Part shown: positions 8,655 to 16,480 of the stretch, piece by piece | Layout of the letters: every line of letters starts with the position of its first letter | Numbering within the stretch: position 1 is the first letter of the stretch | Source: Nitriliruptoraceae bacterium | Lineage (GTDB): Bacteria; Actinomycetota; Nitriliruptoria; Nitriliruptorales; Nitriliruptoraceae | DNA: 64,000 bases | Assembly (NCBI GenBank): GCA_003558435.1 | Contig: PWLR01000271.1 | Span: forward strand, 1-64,000 | Direction: 5' to 3' | Program-made: the position numbers and the translations under genes | Notes under the pieces: model-generated | What the model was told of the DNA's origin: nothing | The model's input: the letters and a program-made list of their open reading frames with translations, nothing else | The model's database searches: none

Positions 8655-10132
8655 GGTGCCACCTCCTCGTCGAACCAACCGGTCGGTGACGGCGCGGTGT
8701 TGTGGGCGATGTGCTTGAGCTCGGTGTACTCGTCGTAACCGGCCGGTCCCAGCTCGCGGCCGATGCCCGAACTCTTGAACCCGCCCCAGGGTGCCTGTGG
8801 GAAGTAGGGGTGGAAGTCGTTGATCCACACCGTGCCGAAGCGCAACGCCCGGGCGCACCGCTCCGCACGCCCGAGGTCGGAGGTGAACACCCCGGCAGCC
8901 AGACCCGTCGGCGTGTCGTTGGCGAGTGACAACGCGTGGGCCTCGTCGTCGAAGGCCTCCACGGTCAACACCGGACCGAAGACCTCGTCGCGGACCACCT
9001 GCATGCCCGCATGGCAGCCGGTCAGGATGGTCGGCTCGTAGAAGAAACCCTCGGCCAGGGCCGGATCGTCGGGACGTTTCCCACCGCACCGCAGCTGCGC
9101 CCCCTCGTCGAGCGCACCGGCGACGTACCCCGCCACCTTCTCCCGGTGAGCGGCCGAGATCAGGGGCCCGCTCTGAGAGCGCTCGTCGCGACCGTCACCC
9201 AGGCGGATGCGACCGGCGCGGGCGACGAGTTCGTCGACGAACTCGTCGTGGATCGACGCTTCGACCAGCAGCCGGGCGCCCGCGGAGCACACCTGCCCGG
9301 CGTGCAGGAAGACCGCCAGCAGGGCGTGGTCCAGCGCCAGTTCACGGTCCGCATCGGCGAACACCAGGTTCGGGTTCTTGCCGCCGAGTTCCAGGGCCAG
9401 CTTCTTGACGTTGCCCGAGGCCGCCTTCATCACCTCGCGACCGGTCGCGATCCCCCCGGTGAACGACACGAGGTCGACGTCGTGGTTGGTCGCCAGTTCC
9501 GCACCGACGGTCGGCCCGGCACCGAGCACCAGGTTCACGACCCCCGCCGGCAGGTCCAACTCCGACATCAACTCGACGATGCGTACCGTGGTGAGCGGGG
9601 TGAGCTCCGAGGGTTTGACCACGATGGTGTTGCCGGCCGCCAGTGCCGGGGCGAACTTCCAGGACGCCTGCAGCAGTGGGTAGTTCCACGGTGAGATCTG
9701 CCCGCAGACCCCCACCGGTTCACGGATGACGATGGAACGCATCCGGGCGTCCGGCGCCGCGATCACCTCGCCGGCGTCCTTGTCGGCCATACCGGCGTAG
9801 TAGCGCACGACCCCCGCGATGTCCGCCATGTCCTGACGGCTCTCGCGCAGCGTCTTGCCGGTGTCGTCGGTCTCGAGGGCCGCCAGGTGTTCCGCGTCCG
9901 CCTCGATCAGCTCGGCCAGGCGCGACAGGACCCGCCCGCGCTCGGCGCCCGGACGATGTGGCCAGTCGCTGTCGTCGAAGGCACGGCGGGCCGCAGCGAT
10001 CGCGTCGCGCGCGTCGACGACATCACCCTCGGAGACCTCACGGACCACCCGCGCATCGAACGGATCGATGATCTCCCGAGTCGCGCCCGATCGCGCATCA
10101 CGCCACTGGGCATCGATGTAGAGCTCGGCCAC
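8651..10132 (-). CDS. Betaine-aldehyde-type aldehyde dehydrogenase
   Basis: NAD(P)+-dependent aldehyde dehydrogenase, 493 residues, the usual family length. Visible residues: oxyanion Asn150 in SPWN, cofactor Lys173 in VVKPSE, general-base Glu248 in LELGGKNP, and nucleophile Cys282 in AGQVCSAG. Sequence style is that of the BetB/GbsA group. The start is GTG 10132 with AGGAGA upstream. Its stop overlaps the start of the GMC enzyme, so the pair would convert an alcohol to an acid, most simply choline to glycine betaine. No choline transporter or BetI-type regulator is adjacent. Confidence 0.87.
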   Translation of the reverse strand: MAELYIDAQWRDARSGATREIIDPFDARVVREVSEGDVVDARDAIAAARRAFDDSDWPHRPGAERGRVLSRLAELIEADAEHLAALETDDTGKTLRESRQDMADIAGVVRYYAGMADKDAGEVIAAPDARMRSIVIREPVGVCGQISPWNYPLLQASWKFAPALAAGNTIVVKPSELTPLTTVRIVELMSELDLPAGVVNLVLGAGPTVGAELATNHDVDLVSFTGGIATGREVMKAASGNVKKLALELGGKNPNLVFADADRELALDHALLAVFLHAGQVCSAGARLLVEASIHDEFVDELVARAGRIRLGDGRDERSQSGPLISAAHREKVAGYVAGALDEGAQLRCGGKRPDDPALAEGFFYEPTILTGCHAGMQVVRDEVFGPVLTVEAFDDEAHALSLANDTPTGLAAGVFTSDLGRAERCARALRFGTVWINDFHPYFPQAPWGGFKSSGIGRELGPAGYDEYTELKHIAHNTAPSPTGWFDEEVAP

Positions 10133-10154
10133 GTCGGATCTCCTCGGTCGAGAA

Positions 10155-10194
10155 TGGTGCAGAGCGAGTGGTGCAGAGCGAGTGCTGCAGAGCG
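10155..10194. repeat. 14-bp tandem repeat, almost three copies, upstream of the aldehyde dehydrogenase
   Basis: TGGTGCAGAGCGAG is repeated head to tail at 10155-10168 and 10169-10182, followed by a partial copy TGCTGCAGAGCG at 10183-10194. It begins 23 bp upstream of the GTG start of the betaine-aldehyde dehydrogenase operon, so it may be a regulator-binding array or a slippage product. Confidence 0.65.
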
Positions 10195-10353
10195 GCAGAG
10201 GTGGACGCTGGAACCTACCGAGCCGTCGCCGTGGTTGACCACCCCCACCCGTCCGTTGCTGACCACGCGAGGGCCGCAGACCCAGGACGCCACCGGGCGT
10301 CGCCGTACGGGACCCCCGAACCGGAGACCACGGCAGCCCGGTGGCCGGTCACC

Positions 10354-10536
10354 TCAGTAGGCCCCGGGGTCCCTGCCGCGGTTGCGGGTCAGCAAGCCGA
10401 ACACGAGCCCGACCGCCCCACCCACCATCAGGATGTAGCCCACGACCGTCAGGTCGACCCCGGCGACGTCGGCGGTGACCGCGAAGGCCAGGATGGCGCC
10501 GAGGATGATCAGGCCGATACTCCCACCGATGGTCAC
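10354..10536 (-). CDS. Small two-helix membrane protein (DUF6458-like)
   Basis: Protein of 60 residues: an N-terminal hydrophobic helix (about 5-25), a short Val/Asp loop, a second helix (about 29-48), then a basic tail. This is the pattern of the small actinobacterial DUF6458 membrane proteins of unknown role. GTG start with GAGGAGG upstream. It follows the His-rich gene by 9 nt, and its ribosome site overlaps that gene's stop codon, so they are cotranscribed. Confidence 0.7.
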   Translation of the reverse strand: MTIGGSIGLIILGAILAFAVTADVAGVDLTVVGYILMVGGAVGLVFGLLTRNRGRDPGAY

Positions 10537-10545
10537 GGTCCCTCC

Positions 10546-10890
10546 TCAGCTCCAGGTCGCACTCTTCTTGGTCGCCTTCTTCCCACCGGTCTTCTTGGCC
10601 GAGGTCTTCTTCGCCCCGGTCTTCTTGGTGGCCTTCTTCTTCGGCTGACGTTCCTTGACCGGCTCGCCGTGGTCGTGGTCATGGGCCTCGCCGAGGTGCT
10701 CCTCGTCGAAATCCTCGTGGGGGACGTGCGCATGCGTCAGCTCGGCGTGATCGTGCTCGTGCGAGTGCTTCCAGCTGAGGTGTTCGAACCCGCCGGTGAT
10801 CGCACGGTGGTTGTGGGTCACGTGCCAGTGCTCGTGGTCATGGACCATCGCATCGTGCTGGTGTTGCTCGAACTGCGGTTCCTGCGCCAT
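10546..10890 (-). CDS. His-rich protein with a Lys/Ala histone-H1-like tail
   Basis: Protein of 114 residues in two contrasting parts. Residues 1-76 hold about 25 His in HxH and DHxH patterns (HDHEHWHVTHNH, HSHEHDH, HDHDH) mixed with Asp/Glu, resembling metal-binding buffers. Residues about 80-112 are almost only Lys, Ala and Thr (KKATKKTGAKKTSAKKT), like the C-terminal tails of bacterial histone-H1/HU-type DNA-binding proteins. Clear GAGGAGA site 8 nt before ATG 10890. No enzymatic motif. A role as metal sponge, nucleoid-associated protein, or a metal-responsive combination is inference. Confidence 0.75.
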   Translation of the reverse strand: MAQEPQFEQHQHDAMVHDHEHWHVTHNHRAITGGFEHLSWKHSHEHDHAELTHAHVPHEDFDEEHLGEAHDHDHGEPVKERQPKKKATKKTGAKKTSAKKTGGKKATKKSATWS

Positions 10891-11086
10891 CGAACGATCT
10901 CCTCGGGTCGCGGTCCTGGTTGGCCAGAACGTCCGTCGTCACCCACCCCAGTACGAGCGACCACCTCACCGCACCTCCGAGGCACGGTCGGACGGAGGCG
11001 GTCGCGCCCAGTTCGACCGTGGGCGGCCACGACGCACGACCCGTATCGGGATCATCGGACGTGCGGGGCATCCCAGGCCCGCGCTC

Positions 11087-12406
11087 TCAACTCGCCGCCC
11101 GCACGACGACCTCCCGCATCGCTTCGCACGCGGCCAGGAAACCCGAAACGGGGATCCGCTCGTCGGTGCCGTGGAAGGTCGCGAGCAACTCCGGGCCGAG
11201 CACCAGCGGCGCCCATCCGTAGGCGGTGGCTCCCCGAGCGCGGAAGAAACGCAGGTCGGTCACTCCCGGCGTGAGCGACGCCGTGGGCAGGGGCGCCTCG
11301 GTGAGCTTGCGCGAGACCTCCTCCAGCAGCCTGAACAAGGCTCCCCGTCCGCTCGTGGGCCCCCCGGCACGAGCGGTCTCCTCGACCTCGATCCCCTGTC
11401 TCCGCCCGAGCCGGCGGACGGACCCGAGGACGTCGTCGGCATCGCTGTCGGGCAGGAGGCGTGCGTCGAAGCTGGCCTCGGCCAGACCCGGGACCACGTT
11501 GTTCTTGTAACCGGCGTGCACCTCGGTCGGCGTGATCGTGTCCGCCAGCAGATGACCGATGACGCCGGCCCGATCGCGGAGTCGGTGTGCGACCGCGTGG
11601 ACGGCGAGGTCGCCCGCCGGGCCCGCAAGAAGCCGGAACAAGCGCGCCTGTCGGCCTTCCGCCGCCTCGGCCAGAACCGCGAACTGTGCACGCACGACCG
11701 GGTGGATCCGTGCACGACCGGGACCGGAAACGGACTCGACGAAGCGCCCCATACGACGGATGGCCTGATCGTCGGGGGGCATCGATCCATGACCCGACGT
11801 TCCCGTCGCGCGGGCCCGGAAACGCAGGGGCGCCTTCTCGCCGGTGACGATCGGCATGATCGCGCGGGGCAGGATGCCCGACAGTCCGAACCCGCCCTCG
11901 CCCAGCACCTCGGGCGCGGGCCGGCCGTCGCGGAACCCCACCCGCTCCGGGTGTGCTCGCACGAGCCACCCGGCGCCCTCGTCACCGCCCGCTTCCTCAT
12001 CGGCGACGGCCACGACGATGACCTCACGGGTCGGCTCACGCTCCCCTGCGGCCAGAGCGAGCGCGCCGGCCGCGTGCATCACCGCGATGCCCTTCATGTC
12101 GAGGGTGCCACGTCCCCACACCTCACCGTCGAGGCGTTCACCACCGAACGGGTCGTGACGCCATCGGTCGGGCTCGACCGGGACGACGTCGGTGTGCGAG
12201 AGCAACACCAGCGGGGGGCGGTCATCGGGTCCCGGCACCCTCGCGATCAGCGAGGGACGTCCGGCCGGGCTGGTGACCATCTCGGCGCTCAGACCACCCG
12301 CGACGAGTTCGTCCCGCAATCGTTCGGCGACCTGACCCTCGCCATCGCCGGGCGGGTTGATCGACGGCATGCGGACCAGATCCTGCAACAGCTCGACCGT
12401 GTCCAT
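11087..12406 (-). CDS. M20 family metallopeptidase (ArgE/DapE/CPG2-like)
   Basis: Zinc-dependent amidohydrolase/peptidase, 439 residues. Metal and catalytic motifs: SHTDVVPV (ligand His and Asp), GRGTLDMKG (bridging Asp), ADEEAGG (general-base and ligand Glu), and GTDERIP near the C-terminus with the last His ligand in ATFHGT. The middle part (GTSGHGSMPPDDQAI) is the lid/dimerisation domain. The start is ATG 12406 with AGAGGAG 5 nt upstream. Substrate class (N-acyl amino acid or dipeptide) cannot be told from sequence. It is divergent from the Mut7-C gene. Confidence 0.88.
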   Translation of the reverse strand: MDTVELLQDLVRMPSINPPGDGEGQVAERLRDELVAGGLSAEMVTSPAGRPSLIARVPGPDDRPPLVLLSHTDVVPVEPDRWRHDPFGGERLDGEVWGRGTLDMKGIAVMHAAGALALAAGEREPTREVIVVAVADEEAGGDEGAGWLVRAHPERVGFRDGRPAPEVLGEGGFGLSGILPRAIMPIVTGEKAPLRFRARATGTSGHGSMPPDDQAIRRMGRFVESVSGPGRARIHPVVRAQFAVLAEAAEGRQARLFRLLAGPAGDLAVHAVAHRLRDRAGVIGHLLADTITPTEVHAGYKNNVVPGLAEASFDARLLPDSDADDVLGSVRRLGRRQGIEVEETARAGGPTSGRGALFRLLEEVSRKLTEAPLPTASLTPGVTDLRFFRARGATAYGWAPLVLGPELLATFHGTDERIPVSGFLAACEAMREVVVRAAS

Positions 12407-12511
12407 GTCGCTCCTCTGGACGACCCTCCGGGCGCGCTCGGTCGCACACCGGTCGCTCGGCCCCGTGGAGGGTGACACGGCGGCCAGGACTGTGCCACGC
12501 TCGCGACCGTG

Positions 12512-13276
12512 ATGACGACCTCGGACGCTCCGCTCGCTTGGGTCGAGGTCCGCTTGTACGCCGACCTCGCAGAGCTCGCGGGCGAGACCGAGCGTGCGGT
12601 TCCCGTCGGCGCCCCACGATCGGTCAAGGACGTGATCGAGTCCTGCGGGGTCCCACACACCGAACTCGGTCTCGTGTCGGTCGACACGCACCCGGTCGGG
12701 CTCGATCACCTGGTCACCGGCGGCGAGAGGATCGCCGTCTACCCGCCGTTCCGCAGGCTCGATCTGGCAGATACGACCACCGTGGTCCCCCCTCCGATCG
12801 CGCCGCGTTTCGTTCTGGACGTCCACCTGGGGACCCTGGCACGGCGACTGCGTCTGCTGGGCTTCGACGCGTGGTACCGGACGGAGGCCGACGACCGGGA
12901 GCTCGCGGACGTCGCCGTCGAACAGCAGCGCATCCTGCTGACCCGCGACCGCGGACTGCTGATGCGCCGCCGGATCACCCACGGCTACTGCCCCCGCTCC
13001 GATGATCCCGAGGAGCAGGCTCTCGAGGTGATCGAGCGGTACGGACTCCAGGCGTCGCTCGCTCCGCTCACCCGCTGCGTGCGGTGCAACGCTGCGCTCG
13101 AGGCCGTCGACCGGGAGGAGGTGCTCGACCGGATCCCACCGCGGACCCGCGCGAGGTTCGACACCTTCGCGCGATGCACCGCCTGCGCTCAGCTGTACTG
13201 GCCCGGGTCCCACATCGATGCGGTCACGGGGTTCCTCGAACGGGCGGCCGCCGATCCCCCCGCACGCCGATCGTGA
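12512..13276 (+). CDS. Mut7-C RNase-domain protein with N-terminal ubiquitin-like domain
   Basis: Protein of 254 residues. The N-terminal about 80 residues (VEVRLYADLAELAGETE ... GGERIAVYPPF) form a ThiS/MoaD-like ubiquitin fold. Residues about 90-240 form the Mut7-C domain: FVLDVHLGTLARRLRLLGFD, then ILLTRDRGLL with PIN-like acidic residues, then two zinc-knuckle pairs CVRC and CTAC. Bacterial Mut7-C proteins are predicted RNases named after the C-terminal domain of animal Mut-7. ATG 12512 (GTG 12509 also possible) lacks an obvious ribosome site. It is followed directly by a polynucleotide kinase/phosphatase-like gene. Confidence 0.85.
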   Translation: MTTSDAPLAWVEVRLYADLAELAGETERAVPVGAPRSVKDVIESCGVPHTELGLVSVDTHPVGLDHLVTGGERIAVYPPFRRLDLADTTTVVPPPIAPRFVLDVHLGTLARRLRLLGFDAWYRTEADDRELADVAVEQQRILLTRDRGLLMRRRITHGYCPRSDDPEEQALEVIERYGLQASLAPLTRCVRCNAALEAVDREEVLDRIPPRTRARFDTFARCTACAQLYWPGSHIDAVTGFLERAAADPPARRS

Positions 13277-13341
13277 TCCATCTCCGTCACCAACCACCTC
13301 CCACCCGCCACCTTGCACCCACGACGACAGGTTCCGCTCCC

Positions 13342-14388
13342 GTGCTCACCGACCCCAGGAAGCTGGCCATCCCGGATCCCGGCATCGTGGTCCTCGTCGG
13401 CCCGTCCGGCTGTGGCAAGTCCTCCTTCGCCGAACAGCATCTCGGCCCCTACGACGTGCTGTCATCCGACGCCTTCCGCGGTCTGGTGGCCGGCGATCCC
13501 GGCGACCAGAGCGCCACGTCGGCCGCGTTCTCCCTGCTCGGCCAAGCCCTGTCCGAACGCGCCCGACGGCGACGTCTGACGGTGATCGATGCGACCAACC
13601 TCACGCCACGCGAGCGTCGACGTTTCCTCGGCGTGGCCCGCGCCCACGACCTGCCGAGCCTCGCGATCGTCTTCGGGCTCCCCCTGGGATCCTGTCAGCA
13701 GCAGGCGGGTGCACGCACGGACCGCACGGTCCCGCCCGAGGTGATCGCCGAGCAGTACGCGACCTTCCGCCGCCATCTGCCCACCCTGGCGGACGAACCG
13801 TTCGACGACGTCGTCGTGTTCACCTCGGCCGAGGCGCTGCGTGACGTCGAGGTCAGCCGCGAGACCGAGGTCCGACCCATGACCGATCGGGCCCCGACCG
13901 CGGACGAGCCGCGCCTGCCCCCGGCGGTGGTGATCGACCTCGACGGGACGCTGACCTCGTCGGCGTGGCGAGTACGTCACCTGGAAGGACGACGTAAGGA
14001 TTGGGCCCGGTTCTTCGCCGGTATGGGACGCGACGCGCCGGTCCGACCCCTGGTGGAGCTGACCGGGTGGATCGCTGATCTAGCGACCGTGGTGCTGCTG
14101 ACGGGGCGCCCGGACGACCACGAACCCGTCATCCGGCGTTGGCTCGCCGACCACGGGGTGCCCTACGAACGGTTGCTGATGCGTTCGAGCGGCGACCGTC
14201 GACCCGACACCGTCGTCAAGCGGGAACGCTACCGACGCGACATCGACCCGCATTTCGACGTCCGGCTGGTGATCGACGACCGGCCGGGCGTCATCGAGAT
14301 GTGGCGGGAGGAGGGCTTGTACGTGTTGACCGCCGTCGATCCCCACCTCGCCCCGTTGGGGCCACCCGGCGAAGGGGACCACCGGTGA
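13342..14388 (+). CDS. T4-Pnk-like polynucleotide 5'-kinase / 3'-phosphatase
   Basis: Protein of 348 residues. The N-terminal kinase domain has Walker A GPSGCGKSS (20-28), an SSDAFRGLV segment and DATNLTPRER, as in the AAA_33/Pnk kinase group. The C-terminal HAD phosphatase begins at VVIDLDGTLTSS (DxDGT, 199-203), with LTGRPDDHE and VIDDRPGVIEMWREEGLYV, closely matching the 3'-phosphatase half of phage T4 Pnk. It would heal broken RNA or DNA ends. GTG 13342 is chosen because homologs start just before the kinase fold; GTG 13273, overlapping the stop of the Mut7-C gene (GTGA), would add 23 residues and imply coupling. No ligase lies nearby. Confidence 0.83.
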   Translation: MLTDPRKLAIPDPGIVVLVGPSGCGKSSFAEQHLGPYDVLSSDAFRGLVAGDPGDQSATSAAFSLLGQALSERARRRRLTVIDATNLTPRERRRFLGVARAHDLPSLAIVFGLPLGSCQQQAGARTDRTVPPEVIAEQYATFRRHLPTLADEPFDDVVVFTSAEALRDVEVSRETEVRPMTDRAPTADEPRLPPAVVIDLDGTLTSSAWRVRHLEGRRKDWARFFAGMGRDAPVRPLVELTGWIADLATVVLLTGRPDDHEPVIRRWLADHGVPYERLLMRSSGDRRPDTVVKRERYRRDIDPHFDVRLVIDDRPGVIEMWREEGLYVLTAVDPHLAPLGPPGEGDHR

Positions 14389-14415
14389 GCGGACCGGCGC
14401 CGACGACCCAGCCGC

Positions 14416-14733
14416 TCACATCCGGCGGACGGCCTCGACGGGCACGTCGTAGGCGATACGGATCGCCTCGAGGTTGCCGTGACGCGCCCCCGAGCACTCG
14501 CGCTGCAGGACCAGGCGGTAGAGCTGCGCCGCGATATCGGCGAGCAACGCCTCCTGCTTCGCGGTGGGCAGGGCGCCGCGGCCGTCCGCCAGCGCCGCCC
14601 GGTAGGCGGTGACCGCCTCCTCGAGCTTGCGCCCCGCCCGACCGAGGGCCTGCGCCCGTTCCTTGACGAGCTCGACCTCGACCTCGAGCGGTTGCTCGGC
14701 ACGACGATCCGTGCGCCGATGACGGTCGTTCAT
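14416..14733 (-). CDS. Small conserved protein, DUF6665-like
   Basis: Protein of 105 residues, soluble and mainly helical. The pattern LVKERAQALGRAGRKLEEAV followed by LYRLVLQRECSGAR and a C-terminal YDVPVEAVRRM resembles, from memory, the DUF6665 family of unknown function. ATG 14733 has GAGGAG 6 nt upstream. It is convergent with the polynucleotide kinase gene, with only 27 bp between stops. Confidence 0.65.
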   Translation of the reverse strand: MNDRHRRTDRRAEQPLEVEVELVKERAQALGRAGRKLEEAVTAYRAALADGRGALPTAKQEALLADIAAQLYRLVLQRECSGARHGNLEAIRIAYDVPVEAVRRM

Positions 14734-15062
14734 GCTCGCTCCTCGCCGAGGACGCCGCGTCCGGGGAGCTGGCCGGGCGTCCGCGCCGGGCGGTGGATCG
14801 CACCCGGGTCCCTCGCTCCGAGGGTACGAGCGGGTCCGACCGCGCGGGACCACACCGATGGCCCGATGACGGGGTCGGGCACCGATCCCGGTCCACCCGA
14901 TGGGCCTGTACGCCCCGTCGACCGATGACGTTCGGCTCGTGCGACGCCCCCGTTCCTCGGGCATCATCGGCAGTGGGCCAGTTCGCCTCCCCCGGTCCCC
15001 CGGTCCGCCGGTCCGACCGGCTGTCGAGCGAGCTGCCGACCGGCAGCGCACAGGAGGGTGTC
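14734..15062. other. Intergenic region between divergent genes, no gene seen
   Basis: 329 bp separate the DUF6665-like gene from the first LiaF-like gene. Reading frames here show no coding pattern continuous with either neighbour. It must contain the divergent promoters, but no confident -35/-10 pair or hairpin was found. It ends in the AGGAGGGTG ribosome site of the downstream gene. Confidence 0.5.
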
Positions 15063-15770
15063 ATGCAGTCACACGGTGCCGGCCCGACCGCCCCGACCAC
15101 CCCGCCATCGCCGGGCGAGCCCGCCCCCGCCCAGGATGTCCCCGGAGACCACGACCCGGCTTCCAGCCGCCGTTCAGGCCTCGCCTGGGGGTTGGCACTG
15201 ATCGCCGCCGGGGTCCTCTGGCTGCTGTGGTTGTCCGGCGTGGCGATCCCGTGGGGCCTGGTGCTCCCCCTCACGTTGATCGCGGTCGGAGCGCTGGTCC
15301 TCGCGCGGCCACGGGCCGAGGGCGGCGGCCTGATCGGATTGGGCATCGTGGTGATGATCCTCGGGCTCGCACAACCGGGGCTTCCGATCACCAGTTCGTT
15401 CACCGCCGGCGAACGGAGCCACACCATCACCGACGTCACCGACCTCGACGACACCTACGCCCTGGGGGCCGGATCGCTCGTGCTCGATCTGCGCGACCTC
15501 GATCTCGGCCCCGGGCCGGCCGATGGCCCGGTAGAGCTCTCCGCGCGGGTGACCTTCGGCGAGTTGATCGTCCGGGTGCCCGAGCATGTCCGGGTGCGCG
15601 GAGCTGCCAGGGTCGCGTTCGGCGAGGTGGCCCACTTCGGCCGAGCGGACGGCGGTGTGAATCCGCGTGCGGTGTTCGACGAAGCCGCCACCAGCGGGGA
15701 TGCCCGCGACGACGACGTGCTCGAACTCGACCTCCGGGTGGCGTTCGGCCAGATCGAGGTACGGCGATGA
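15063..15770 (+). CDS. LiaF-like envelope-stress membrane protein (first of two)
   Basis: Protein of 235 residues. A Pro-rich cytoplasmic tail (1-36) is followed by about three membrane helices (about 39-110: LAWGLALIAAGVLWLLWLSG, a second helix, then LIGLGIVVMILGLAQPG). The C-terminal extracytoplasmic part is a beta-rich toast-rack-like domain (RVTFGELIVRVPEHVRVRG, VAFGEVAHFG, RVAFGQIEVRR). This is the layout of LiaF/DUF2154 proteins that modulate cell-envelope stress systems. AGGAGGGTG precedes ATG 15063. Its stop overlaps the start of a second LiaF-like protein (ATGA). Confidence 0.75.
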   Translation: MQSHGAGPTAPTTPPSPGEPAPAQDVPGDHDPASSRRSGLAWGLALIAAGVLWLLWLSGVAIPWGLVLPLTLIAVGALVLARPRAEGGGLIGLGIVVMILGLAQPGLPITSSFTAGERSHTITDVTDLDDTYALGAGSLVLDLRDLDLGPGPADGPVELSARVTFGELIVRVPEHVRVRGAARVAFGEVAHFGRADGGVNPRAVFDEAATSGDARDDDVLELDLRVAFGQIEVRR

Positions 15771-16480
15771 ACCGCTCGCGGCTCGTGTTCGGACCCGTGT
15801 TCATCGTGGTGGGAGGGTTGCTGCTGGGCGAGCAGGCCGGTCTGGTCGACACGTGGTCGGTCGTGTCCTCCTGGTGGCCGGCCGTGCTGCTGCTCTCCGG
15901 GTTGATCCAGGTCTCGACCCGTCCGCGCAACGTCGTCGGCGGCGTGACGACCGCGCTCGTCGGCGGTGCGCTGCTGCTGTTCACCCTGGGAGCGATCGAC
16001 ACGTTGGCGCTCGTGTGGCCCGTGCTGCTGATCGGTCTGGGAGCCTGGCTGGTGCTCGGTCGCCTCGCCACGACCGACACCACGATCGACGGCGGCGAGA
16101 TCACCGACCTGGTCGCGGTGTTCGACGACCAGCACGTGCGCGCGGCTCCGGGCCCCTGGAAGGGCGGCTCGATCATCACCGTGTTCGGAGACGTCTGCCT
16201 GGACCTGTCCGCGACGAGCCGATCGGAACAACCGGCCGTCCTGCACGTCACCACCCTGTTCGGCGACCTCGAGGTGATCACGCCACCCGGCTGGCAGGTG
16301 GAGGTCAGCGGTCCCGAGGTCTTCGGCGACGTCCACGTGCCCGAGCCCTCGCGCCCGTACCCCCACCGTGGGCCCGCGGACCAACAGCCGCCGGTGCTCC
16401 GCCTGCGGACCATGCTGGTCGCGGGGGACGTGACCGTGCGTTCATCACCTCGGGAGGTGGCGGTAGCGTCGGACGTGTGA
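15767..16480 (+). CDS. LiaF-like envelope-stress membrane protein (second of two)
   Basis: Protein of 237 residues with four N-terminal membrane helices (DUF5668-like, about 5-108) and a C-terminal LiaF-type beta domain (DLVAVFDDQHVRA, SIITVFGDVCLDLS, HVTTLFGDLEVITPPGW, GPEVFGDVHVPEP). The repeated VFGD/LFGD strands are characteristic. Start ATG 15767 overlaps the previous stop by 4 nt; its own stop overlaps the MFS start by 4 nt. The tight three-gene unit suggests an envelope-stress or drug-response module, although no two-component genes accompany it. Confidence 0.8.
   Translation: MNRSRLVFGPVFIVVGGLLLGEQAGLVDTWSVVSSWWPAVLLLSGLIQVSTRPRNVVGGVTTALVGGALLLFTLGAIDTLALVWPVLLIGLGAWLVLGRLATTDTTIDGGEITDLVAVFDDQHVRAAPGPWKGGSIITVFGDVCLDLSATSRSEQPAVLHVTTLFGDLEVITPPGWQVEVSGPEVFGDVHVPEPSRPYPHRGPADQQPPVLRLRTMLVAGDVTVRSSPREVAVASDV
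16464..16469 (+). promoter_or_regulatory. Candidate leaderless -10 box (TAGCGT) for the MFS gene
   Basis: TAGCGT lies exactly 7 nt before the GTG start of the MFS gene, which has no well-spaced Shine-Dalgarno. This arrangement is typical of actinobacterial leaderless mRNAs and would add an internal promoter to the LiaF-MFS operon. Confidence 0.4.
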
